Shown here piece by piece: positions 50,008 to 57,413 of a stretch of 57,413 nucleotides of DNA. A program made the position numbers and the translations under genes. The first letter of the stretch is position 1. Each line of letters starts with the position of its first letter. The notes beneath the pieces were generated by a model. It was given only the letters and a program-made list of their open reading frames with translations, ran no database searches and was not told the DNA's origin. Origin of the DNA: an uncultured Eubacteriales bacterium (GTDB lineage Bacteria > Bacillota > Clostridia > Lachnospirales > Lachnospiraceae); contig URMF01000018.1 in the NCBI GenBank assembly GCA_900548855.1, forward strand, positions 1-57,413, written 5' to 3'.

Positions 50008-52161
50008 ATGAAAGACAAAATTTTTGGTGTACTTCAACGTGTAGGAAGATCCTTTATGCTTCCAATCGCAATTCTTCCAGTTGCCGGACTCTTACTGGGA
50101 ATCGGAGGGTCTTTTACAAATGAGACCATGCTGGAAACGTATGGATTAACCGGTATTATGGGACCGGGAACCATTTTAAATGCAATTTTTCTGGTTATGA
50201 GTGATGCGGGAAATATTGTATTTACCAACCTGCCGATTATATTTGCTATGGGTGTTGCTATCGGTATGGCAAAAAAGGAAAAGGAGGTTGCAGCGTTAGC
50301 CGCAGCTATCGCATTTTTCATTATGCATGCCTCCATTGGTGCCATGATTAACATTAATGGTGGAGCAGAGACAATGTTAAATGGTGCAACCACGTCTGTA
50401 TGTGGTATTACTTCTTTACAGATGGGTGTATTTGGAGGTATTATTGTAGGGCTTGGAGTTGCTGCACTGCATAATAGGTTTTACAAAATTGAGCTGCCGC
50501 AGGTATTATCCTTCTTCGGTGGTACAAGATTTGTTCCGATTATTTCCTCTCTTGTATATGTGGTAGTGGGTATTTTGATGTTCTTCATCTGGCCGGTTAT
50601 CCAGAATGGTATTTACGCAGTGGGTGACGTGGTATTGAATTCCGGATATGCAGGAACCTGGGTATACGGATTTATGGAGCGTCTGTTGATTCCGTTTGGT
50701 CTTCACCATGTATTCTATCTTCCGTTCTGGCAGACAGGTGTGGGTGGTACATTAGAGGTTGGCGGACAGCTGATTGAAGGTGCACAGAATATTTTCTTTG
50801 CTCAGCTGGCAGATCCGACAGTGGAGAAATTTGCGGTATCTGCAACAAGATTTATGTCCGGTAAGTTCCCGTTGATGATTTTTGGTCTTCCAGGAGCAGC
50901 GCTTGCAATGTACAGAACGGCAAAGCCGGAGAAGAAAAAGGAAGTAGGCGGTCTTTTGATGTCTGCAGCACTTACTTCCATGCTGACAGGTATTACGGAG
51001 CCGCTTGAGTTTACATTTTTATTTGTAGCGCCATTATTATATGGAATTCACTGTGTATTTGCAGGTATGGCTTACATGCTGATGCATGTATTTGAGGTCG
51101 GAGTTGGAATGACCTTCTCCGGCGGTTTGATTGATATGTTTTTATTTGGTATCCTGCAGGGTAACGCGAAGACAAACTGGGTATGGATTGTTATTGTGGG
51201 AATTTTCTATTTTATCGTATACTATTTTTTATTCAGTTTCCTGATTAAGAAAATGAATTTGAAAACTCCGGGCCGCGGGGATGACGATGAAGAGATAAAA
51301 TTATATCGCAGAAGTGATGTAGATGCCAAGAAAAATGGTGCTGTAGGAGGAGAGAATACAGCTGCCGGAGAAGATGCTCTTTCCATAAAAATCTGTCAGG
51401 GACTTGGTGGGAAGAAGAACATTTCAGATTTGGATTGCTGTGCTACAAGACTTCGTTGTACGGTACACAAGCCGGAACTGGTAAATGACGATGCCTTAAA
51501 GGCAACCGGGGCTTCTGGCGTGGTGCACAAGGGAAACGGAGTCCAGATTATTTACGGACCGCGGGTAACTGTTGTAAAATCAAATCTGGAGGACTATTTA
51601 GAGAATGCTCCGGATGAGGAGTATATTGTGGAAGCAGGAGAAAATGCAGAGACAGAAGGTGTGGCAGAGGAAAAAGAAAATGCAGGAACCAGGGTTGTGA
51701 AGACGGTAACCATTTCCAGTCCGATAACCGGTAAGGCAGGAGAGGTTACCTCTACACCGGATGAGGTGTTTTCTAATAAGATGTTAGGTGACGGTGCAGC
51801 TGTGACACCGGAGGATGCGATTGTAAGAGCACCGGAGGATGGTGAAGTAGCATTTGTATTTGACACAAAGCATGCAGTGGGATTTTTGACAGATACCGGA
51901 ATCAGCCTGCTGATTCATGTTGGAATTGATACGGTGAAGTTAGAGGGCCAGGGCTTTGAGTCACTGGTTGAGACCGGTCAGAAGGTTAAGAAGGGCGAAC
52001 CGCTGTTAAAGCTTGATTTGGACTTCCTTAAGGCAAACGCACCTTCCATTGTATCGCCTGTAATCTGTTCGGAGATGGAGGATAACCAAAAAGTCCGCCT
52101 GTTAAAGCAGGGAGCTGTCAAGGCTGGTGAGGAATTGTTCGCTGTAGATTTTTATGAATAA
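50008..52161 (+). CDS. ptsG: PTS glucose-type transporter EIICBA
   Basis: A 717-residue PTS permease. EIIC (about 1-400) has ten or so membrane helices with RSFMLPIAILPVAGLLLGIG and LTGITEPLEFTF; EIIB (about 440-530) carries the phosphorylated Cys478 in DCCATRLRC; EIIA (about 560-717) has the phospho-His637 in ISLLIHVGIDTVKLEG. Glucose is the family's usual substrate, N-acetylglucosamine a possible alternative. AAAGGAG precedes the ATG. The RAT/terminator leader and downstream antiterminator gene indicate substrate-induced antitermination. Confidence 0.94.
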   Translation: MKDKIFGVLQRVGRSFMLPIAILPVAGLLLGIGGSFTNETMLETYGLTGIMGPGTILNAIFLVMSDAGNIVFTNLPIIFAMGVAIGMAKKEKEVAALAAAIAFFIMHASIGAMININGGAETMLNGATTSVCGITSLQMGVFGGIIVGLGVAALHNRFYKIELPQVLSFFGGTRFVPIISSLVYVVVGILMFFIWPVIQNGIYAVGDVVLNSGYAGTWVYGFMERLLIPFGLHHVFYLPFWQTGVGGTLEVGGQLIEGAQNIFFAQLADPTVEKFAVSATRFMSGKFPLMIFGLPGAALAMYRTAKPEKKKEVGGLLMSAALTSMLTGITEPLEFTFLFVAPLLYGIHCVFAGMAYMLMHVFEVGVGMTFSGGLIDMFLFGILQGNAKTNWVWIVIVGIFYFIVYYFLFSFLIKKMNLKTPGRGDDDEEIKLYRRSDVDAKKNGAVGGENTAAGEDALSIKICQGLGGKKNISDLDCCATRLRCTVHKPELVNDDALKATGASGVVHKGNGVQIIYGPRVTVVKSNLEDYLENAPDEEYIVEAGENAETEGVAEEKENAGTRVVKTVTISSPITGKAGEVTSTPDEVFSNKMLGDGAAVTPEDAIVRAPEDGEVAFVFDTKHAVGFLTDTGISLLIHVGIDTVKLEGQGFESLVETGQKVKKGEPLLKLDLDFLKANAPSIVSPVICSEMEDNQKVRLLKQGAVKAGEELFAVDFYE

Positions 52162-52201
52162 GAGATAACGGCGGAAATATAAAGAAAACGAGGGGATAAG
52201 G

Positions 52202-53044
52202 ATGTACCGGATTGAGAAAGTGTTAAATCATAATACGGTCATAGCCATTTCCACGGAGAATAATCAGGAATATCTGATTATGGGAAAAGGCATTGGCTTT
52301 GGCAAGAAAATAAATGAACGGATGGAAGCAGGAGCAGAGGAGACCATTTATTCCTTACAGGAATCTACCGACCGGGGAGATGCCAGTAAGCTTGCCAAAT
52401 CCATATCCCCGGTTTGTCTGGAGATTGCAGACGAGGTGTTGAAAAATGCCGAGAAGACATTTGGCAAAATTGACCGGAATATGCTGTTTCCGATGGCAGA
52501 CCATATTGAATATGCAGTTAAGAGAATTAAAAATCACGAACAAATCAGCAATCCGTTAACAGAGGATATCCGTATTTTATTCCATGCGGAATACAAGGCG
52601 GCACAGTGTATCCAGGATATTTTAAAGGAAAGACTGGATGTACAGATTGATGATGATGAGATTGGATATATTGCACTTCATATCCACTCTGCTATTGAGG
52701 ATGAAAAGGTGTCTCAGGCGATGCAGATGGCGCAGGCGGTGAGGGAATGTATATCACTGGTGGAAAAGGAAATAGGAAAGCCCATTGATGTGCTGTCCCT
52801 GTCCTATAACCGCCTCATGAACCATATCCGTTATATGGTGGTCCGCACGTTAAAAGGCGAACCGCTTAAGGTAAGCATGAATGATTATATGGAGGTGAAA
52901 TTTCCTAAATCCTTCCAGATTGCACAGACTGTCTGTGACCAGGTCAGCCATGACCTGCGCCGGCAGTTAAGTGAGGAGGAAATCGGTTATCTGGCAATGC
53001 ATATTGAACGGGTGACAAGTGCGGAGTTAGAAACTGAGGGATGA
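52202..53044 (+). CDS. PRD transcription antiterminator, LicT/GlcT family
   Basis: A 280-residue RNA-binding regulator: an N-terminal CAT domain (MYRIEKVLNHNTVIAI, MGKGIGFGKK) and two PTS regulation domains whose conserved His residues lie in DHIEYAVKR, LHIHSAIED, MNHIRYM and LAMHIERV. It binds the RAT hairpin and prevents termination when its PRDs are dephosphorylated by the active transporter. Position 40 bases after ptsG supports this as its target. GAGGGG precedes the ATG. Confidence 0.94.
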   Translation: MYRIEKVLNHNTVIAISTENNQEYLIMGKGIGFGKKINERMEAGAEETIYSLQESTDRGDASKLAKSISPVCLEIADEVLKNAEKTFGKIDRNMLFPMADHIEYAVKRIKNHEQISNPLTEDIRILFHAEYKAAQCIQDILKERLDVQIDDDEIGYIALHIHSAIEDEKVSQAMQMAQAVRECISLVEKEIGKPIDVLSLSYNRLMNHIRYMVVRTLKGEPLKVSMNDYMEVKFPKSFQIAQTVCDQVSHDLRRQLSEEEIGYLAMHIERVTSAELETEG

Positions 53045-53177
53045 AAGATTTTTTTCAATTGACAGTCCGGTAAGGATATGTTATTCTGACAATATATTAG
53101 GGAGTAGTTCACATTCATACAGAATGTTATGCATAACGTCATCACGCCGGGAAGGCCGGGATGCATACTGAAATAAG

Positions 53178-53227
53178 AACGAGACTTTTATTGTGTATTT
53201 ATTGCGCAATAAAGGTCTCGTTTTTTG
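53178..53227 (+). terminator. Terminator after the antiterminator gene
   Basis: AACGAGACTTTTATTG pairs with CAATAAAGGTCTCGTT, followed by TTTT. A GTTATGCATAAC palindrome lies at 53128-53139. Confidence 0.9.
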
Positions 53228-53228
53228 C

Positions 53229-53262
53229 GTTGCCATGCATCCGGAAGAAGCTGCCGGGGAAG
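53229..53262. repeat. Terminator-linked repeat, copy 5 (partial)
   Basis: GTTGCCATGCAT then CCGGAAGAAGCTGCCGGGG. Only the left consensus is kept, again starting immediately after a terminator T-run. Confidence 0.55.
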
Positions 53263-53310
53263 GTTCTGTAGGGGTATAAGTGACTGCTAAAGGAAAAGGA
53301 GATGTTTATT

Positions 53311-54243
53311 ATGGAAATCTTAGTTCAATTTTTGTTACTTGTATTAGGATTTGGTATGCTGGTGAAGGGAGCAGACTGGTTTGTGGATGGGGCAGCGGGA
53401 ATTGCCGATAAATTTGGAATTCCCCAGCTGGTTATCGGACTTACTATTGTTGCTATGGGAACTAGTGCACCAGAGGCGGCGGTCAGCATCACTGCTGCAT
53501 TAAAGGGGAATGCAGCCATAACCATTGGAAATGTAGTAGGAAGCAATATTTTGAATATTTTGATTATTTTGGGTATCACTGCGGTGATTGTTACCGTGGC
53601 AGTGGCGAAATCCACGATACGTTATGAGATACCATATATGCTGTTGATTACACTGCTTTTAGGGGTATTTGGCTATACGGGAGGCAATATTTCCTTTACA
53701 GAGGGAATTATTTTGTGGATTGTCTTTATTGCCTATCTCATATACCTGTTTTTTATGGCAAAAAAGAAGAAAGAGGAGACCGGAGAAGAAGAGAGGAAAA
53801 AGCCGGTGTGGCTGCTGGTTATATTAGTAATAACGGGGCTGGTACTGGTTGTGTGGGGAAGCGATGTTACGGTTGACGCTGCAACGGCAATTGCAAAGGC
53901 GGCCGGTTTAAGTGAACGGTTTATCGGACTTACTATTGTAGCCCTTGGAACTTCCCTGCCGGAGCTGTTTACCTCTGTATCGGCAGCTGTGAAGGGAAAG
54001 GCAGATATTGCCATAGGAAATATAGTGGGAAGTAATATCTTCAATATTTTGTTTGTGGTTGGTACGACGGCTCTGATTACGCCAGTGGTATTTGTTCCGA
54101 GTTTCATCATTGATACCCTGGTTGCGGCGGCAGCGGGAGTATTGCTATGGCTTTGCGTATTCAGGGAAAAGAAATTAAAAAGAGCGGGTGGAATCATTAT
54201 GCTTTTGTGTTATGCAGCATATTTTGTATATCTGCTTGTATAG
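53311..54243 (+). CDS. Calcium/sodium:proton antiporter, CaCA family
   Basis: A 310-residue membrane protein with about ten helices and the two inverted CaCA signature repeats: GLTIVAMGTSAPEAAVSITAA with GNVVGSNILNILIILG, and GLTIVALGTSLPELFTSVSAA with GNIVGSNIFNILFVVG. A charged loop (KKKKEETGEEERKK) separates the halves. Start 53311 is chosen since AAGGAG is 9 bases upstream and directly abuts the ATG at 53302. Resembles YrbG. Monocistronic. Confidence 0.93.
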   Translation: MEILVQFLLLVLGFGMLVKGADWFVDGAAGIADKFGIPQLVIGLTIVAMGTSAPEAAVSITAALKGNAAITIGNVVGSNILNILIILGITAVIVTVAVAKSTIRYEIPYMLLITLLLGVFGYTGGNISFTEGIILWIVFIAYLIYLFFMAKKKKEETGEEERKKPVWLLVILVITGLVLVVWGSDVTVDAATAIAKAAGLSERFIGLTIVALGTSLPELFTSVSAAVKGKADIAIGNIVGSNIFNILFVVGTTALITPVVFVPSFIIDTLVAAAAGVLLWLCVFREKKLKRAGGIIMLLCYAAYFVYLLV

Positions 54244-54331
54244 GAATAGCAACAGAATGTGGGGATGGTTCGGGAGAAACGATGTAGAAAAAACCCCTTT
54301 AGAGCAAAGCGATGAAAAATATAATAAAAAT

Positions 54332-54363
54332 AAGAAGGTCTGACATAGCCAGACCTTCTTTTA
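54332..54363 (+). terminator. Terminator after the antiporter
   Basis: AAGAAGGTCTG pairs with CAGACCTTCTT across ACATAGC, followed by TT. The rest of 54244-54646 holds a 20-bp palindrome at 54384 and A/T-rich sequence with several TAGTAC words. Confidence 0.88.
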
Positions 54364-54383
54364 ATGAGGGGGGAGAGGATTCC

Positions 54384-54403
54384 AGTACAACCGAAGTTGT
54401 ACT
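54384..54403. promoter_or_regulatory. 20-bp perfect palindrome upstream of degV-type gene
   Basis: AGTACAACCGAAGTTGTACT is self-complementary apart from the CGAA centre. It could be an operator or a small hairpin. No T-run follows. Confidence 0.4.
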
Positions 54404-54646
54404 ATATGAAAAGCTCTTACAAGTACATAGTATAATGGGAAATTGTGAACAAATTATGTCTTCTTTGTTTTTGTTTTGTGAAATCTTTTAATTTTTATTT
54501 TTTATATAGTACCCCCTTTTCGTATAAAAGAAAATATGGTATAGTACATAATATCCATAAATAATAGTATTGAAAACTATGTTATGGATTGTTTGCGCTA
54601 TGAGATGACACAAACAGTACATTAAATTTGAAATAGGAGTTATATT

Positions 54647-55540
54647 ATGTCATATCAGATTATTACCGATAGTTCCTGTGATTTAAGTCCGGAATTGATT
54701 AAAGAAAAGCATTTGCGTGTTGTACCATTTTATGTATCCTTTGATGAGGAGAATTATTTTAAAGAGAACGAGGAGATTCAGGTACATGAGTTTTATCAGA
54801 AAATGATAGATAATAAGGATGTGTATCCGAAAACTTCATTGCCTTCTGTAGAAGATTATGTAGAAGCATTTACTCCTTATGTGAAGGATGGAAAGGATAT
54901 TATCTGTATCTGCATTACTACCAAATTCAGCGGTTCTTATAATTCTGCATCCACGGCAAAGGATATTATTTTAGAGGATTATCCAGAAACAAAAATTATG
55001 GTCATTGATGCAACCGTGAATACCGTTCTACAGGGGATTCTCGTATTGGAGGCGGTTCGTATGCAGGAAAATGGCTTGCCTTATGAGGAAGTAGTGGAAG
55101 GTGTGGAACGGATTAAGGGAACTGGGCGGATTATATTTACGGTAGGCAGCATGGATTACCTGATTCATGGCGGCCGTGTGGGAAAGGTAATGAAAGTGGC
55201 TGTAAATGCCTTGAAAATCCGGCCTATGATTATTTTAAAGGAAGGAGAAATCTTTCCCTTTGGAATTGCCCGGAGCCGTAAAAAATCCATACAGAAGATT
55301 ATTGACAAAACAAAAGCGCATTTTGAAGAAATTGGTGAATCGCCGGACGATTATGAAATTGTAATCGGATATGGCTATGATTACGAGGAGGCAGTGGAAT
55401 TTCGCCAGGAATTATTGGATTCCCTGAAGACATATTCGAATAAATCAGAGATTGACATTTACCAGATAGGTGCCATGATTGGGGTACATACCGGTCCGTA
55501 TCCGTTGGGGATTGGATTAATCCGTAAGTACGATAGATGA
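54647..55540 (+). CDS. DegV-family fatty-acid-binding protein
   Basis: A 297-residue DegV/FakB-type protein that presents a fatty acid to a kinase subunit. Features: YQIITDSSCDLSPE, TSLPSVEDYVEAF, ITTKFSGSYNSA at the carboxylate site, and SMDYLIHGGRVGKV with the conserved glycine/arginine region. AGGAG precedes the ATG. No FakA gene is adjacent. Which fatty acid is bound cannot be told. Confidence 0.92.
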   Translation: MSYQIITDSSCDLSPELIKEKHLRVVPFYVSFDEENYFKENEEIQVHEFYQKMIDNKDVYPKTSLPSVEDYVEAFTPYVKDGKDIICICITTKFSGSYNSASTAKDIILEDYPETKIMVIDATVNTVLQGILVLEAVRMQENGLPYEEVVEGVERIKGTGRIIFTVGSMDYLIHGGRVGKVMKVAVNALKIRPMIILKEGEIFPFGIARSRKKSIQKIIDKTKAHFEEIGESPDDYEIVIGYGYDYEEAVEFRQELLDSLKTYSNKSEIDIYQIGAMIGVHTGPYPLGIGLIRKYDR

Positions 55541-55654
55541 TTTTTATCGATAATATTATATAATGAACAAACAGAACAATGAATAGATATTGAATAATGG
55601 TTTGATGTAAGATAAAAAATCAATGATATAATCCAGCAGAAAGGGGCATTTTCC

Positions 55655-57413
55655 ATGGGAGATACCTCAAAATATAAAGAAAAAGAAATAAATAAATCAA
55701 AAAAACGCATCTGTCTCGGCATTCTTGCCCATGTGGATGCAGGAAAAACAACTTTATCGGAAAGCATGCTTTTTGAGAGCGGAATGATTAAGAAGCTGGG
55801 GAGAGTGGATAATCGGGATGCTTTTTTGGATACAGAGGAATTAGAGCGGAACCGTGGAATTACCATTTTTTCAAAGCAGGCAGTTATAGAGTGCGAAGAT
55901 ACGGTTATTACGCTGTTGGATACACCGGGGCATGTGGATTTTTCTGCGGAGATGGAGCGGACACTCTGGGTTATGGATTATGCAGTTTTGGTTATCAGTG
56001 GGGCAGACGGTGTCCAGGGACATACGCTCACTTTATGGAGACTGCTGGAGAGATATGGGATTCCTGTTTTTTTATTTATCAATAAGATGGACCAGCCAGG
56101 AACCGATAAAGAAAAACGGATGCAGGACATTCAGAAAGAATTTGGAGAAGGCTGTATTGATTTTACTATTCCAGATAGGACTTTGTTGGAGGAGCAGGTT
56201 GCTGTCTGCGATGAAGCATTGATGGAGCGTTATCTGGAGGGAAATGCCGTTACAGGGGATATTATTTCAGATATGATTATGCAGAGGAAGGTGTTTCCCT
56301 GTTATTTCGGTTCGGCATTAAAATTAGAGGGTGTGGATATCTTTTTAAAAGATATGCTGGTATATATGAAGGAAAAGAAGGCAGAGTCGCATTTTGGGGC
56401 ACGAATATTTAAAATAGCCAGAGATAGCCAGGGAAACCGTTTAACTTATATGAAAATAACGGGAGGCTGTCTGAGGGTAAAAGACAGCTTGTCTGGGATA
56501 ATGCATAACAGCCTGCAAAAACAGGAAATAGAAAATGCGGCTGCTGCGCATATGGAAAAATGGGAGGAAAAGGTTAACCAGATTCGTATTTATTCCGGGG
56601 AAAAATATGAAGCGGTAAGGGAAGCTTTTGCAGGAATGGTGTGTGCGGTGACGGGACTTACCCACACCCGTCCCGGTGAAGGCATTGGCATGGAGAAGGG
56701 AGCAGATATCCCGGTATTAGAGCCAGTACTTACCTATTCGGTTGAACTTCCAGAGGATGTAGATGCAGCGGTGATGCTTCCGCTGTTCCGCCAGCTGGAG
56801 GAGGAAGAGCCAGAGCTTCATATTTTATGGCAGGAAGAAACCCGTTCCATACAGGTTAAGCTGATGGGCGAAGTGCAGATTGAGGTGGTAAAGAAGCTTA
56901 TTGCAGACCGGTTTGGAGTGGAAGTGGGCTTTGGAGCAGGGAATATCATTTATAAGGAAACCATTACAGATGCGGTAGAGGGTGTGGGACATTTTGAGCC
57001 CCTGCGGCATTATGCAGAGGTTCACCTGCTGTTAGAGCCGGGAGAACCTGGCAGTGGTATGCAGTTTCTCACGGATTGCAGTGAAGATGTTTTGGATAAG
57101 AACTGGCAGAGATTGATTCTGGCGCATCTGGAGGAGAGGGAGCATGTTGGCGTCCTCACCGGCTCTGCGCTTACGGATATGCGGATTACAGTGGTGGCAG
57201 GAAGGGCGCATACGAAGCATACGGAGGGAGGAGATTTCCGGCAGGCAACCTACCGGGCGGTCAGACAGGGACTTATGCAGGCACAGTCGGTATTATTGGA
57301 GCCCTACTATGCATTTCGCCTGCAGGTTCCCACAGAATCTATTGGAAGGGCAATGACGGATATTGAGAATATGCATGGCAGCTTTGAACCGCCGGTTCTG
57401 GAGGGGGAACAGG
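55655..57413 (+). CDS. TetM/EF-G-like translational GTPase (truncated by window end)
   Basis: 586 codons without a stop reach the window end. The G domain has AHVDAGKTT (G1), RNRGITIF (G2), DTPGHVDF (G3) and FINKMD (G4), followed by EF-G-like domains (GLTHTRPGEGIG, MGEVQIEVVKKL, VLLEPYYAFRLQVP). Overall shape follows tetracycline ribosomal-protection proteins such as TetM, but it is divergent, with a 17-residue Lys-rich N-terminal extension. AAAGGGG precedes ATG 55655. It may be a housekeeping paralogue or an intrinsic protection factor; resistance is not shown. Confidence 0.85.
   Translation, partial: MGDTSKYKEKEINKSKKRICLGILAHVDAGKTTLSESMLFESGMIKKLGRVDNRDAFLDTEELERNRGITIFSKQAVIECEDTVITLLDTPGHVDFSAEMERTLWVMDYAVLVISGADGVQGHTLTLWRLLERYGIPVFLFINKMDQPGTDKEKRMQDIQKEFGEGCIDFTIPDRTLLEEQVAVCDEALMERYLEGNAVTGDIISDMIMQRKVFPCYFGSALKLEGVDIFLKDMLVYMKEKKAESHFGARIFKIARDSQGNRLTYMKITGGCLRVKDSLSGIMHNSLQKQEIENAAAAHMEKWEEKVNQIRIYSGEKYEAVREAFAGMVCAVTGLTHTRPGEGIGMEKGADIPVLEPVLTYSVELPEDVDAAVMLPLFRQLEEEEPELHILWQEETRSIQVKLMGEVQIEVVKKLIADRFGVEVGFGAGNIIYKETITDAVEGVGHFEPLRHYAEVHLLLEPGEPGSGMQFLTDCSEDVLDKNWQRLILAHLEEREHVGVLTGSALTDMRITVVAGRAHTKHTEGGDFRQATYRAVRQGLMQAQSVLLEPYYAFRLQVPTESIGRAMTDIENMHGSFEPPVLEGEQ

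Overview
The window looks like chromosome of an anaerobic, low-to-mid GC Gram-positive bacterium of the Lachnospiraceae type (Clostridia). This is an inference from content: a group B-like [FeFe] hydrogenase, a ferredoxin-dependent 2-oxoacid oxidoreductase, rubrerythrin and rubredoxin, a Re-citrate-synthase-like enzyme with isocitrate dehydrogenase, a clostridial CspBA-like subtilase, a DUF4474 protein, a high-cysteine glycine-rich small protein, strong AGGAGG ribosome binding sites and many rho-independent terminators. No rRNA, tRNA, CRISPR array, prophage or intact insertion sequence was seen.

Layout. 1-4.9 kb: two secreted, cell-surface-type proteins on the minus strand (InlB-type repeats, leucine-rich repeats, a transglutaminase-like domain), bracketed by an inverted pair of about 55-bp hairpin repeats and followed by a decayed IS1182-type transposase. 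5.3-10.8 kb: hydrogenase, a 49-aa membrane protein, an AEC-family carrier, a Re-citrate-synthase-like protein and icd. 11-15 kb: response regulator, histidine kinase, membrane-anchored protein and VanY-type carboxypeptidase. 15-21 kb: an ABC-F ATPase, serine acetyltransferase, cheX, guaB and a transglutaminase-like protein. 21-29 kb: rubrerythrin, pyrF, pyrK, pyrD, an amino-acid ABC transporter, pyrE. 29-33 kb: a Dabb protein, an Lsa-like ABC-F gene behind an attenuator-like leader, a metallophosphoesterase/DUF4474 pair. 33-41 kb: two-chain 2-oxoacid:ferredoxin oxidoreductase, rubredoxin, an rsmH-type gene, a membrane lipase-like protein, pta. 41-44.7 kb: DtxR-family regulator and feoA-feoA-feoB with a small Cys-rich Feo protein. 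44.8-49.7 kb: high-cysteine protein, S1-domain protein with a structured leader, NlpC/P60-like protein, subtilase. 49.8-57.4 kb: ptsG with RAT/terminator and its antiterminator, a Na+/Ca2+ exchanger, DegV, and a TetM/EF-G-like GTPase cut by the window edge.

How genes fit together. Citrate synthesis plus icd gives an oxidative route to 2-oxoglutarate; the oxidoreductase, hydrogenase and rubredoxin/rubrerythrin belong to ferredoxin-based energy and oxygen-defence metabolism; pyrF-K-D and pyrE make UMP; the Feo locus is probably controlled through two matching 16-bp palindromes; ptsG is probably controlled by ribosomal-RNA-like antitermination through a RAT hairpin.

The least ordinary material is non-coding: a repeat family placed directly after terminators (five copies), a 171-bp near-perfect palindrome, a second palindromic element of about 160 bp, a 59-bp tandem repeat that carries a -10 box in each unit, a three-residue leader ORF (Met-Arg-Arg) sitting on the arm of a terminator ahead of the Lsa-like gene, and a switch-like RNA structure ahead of the S1-domain gene. 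All functions are assigned by reading the sequence and recalling family motifs; no database search was run.
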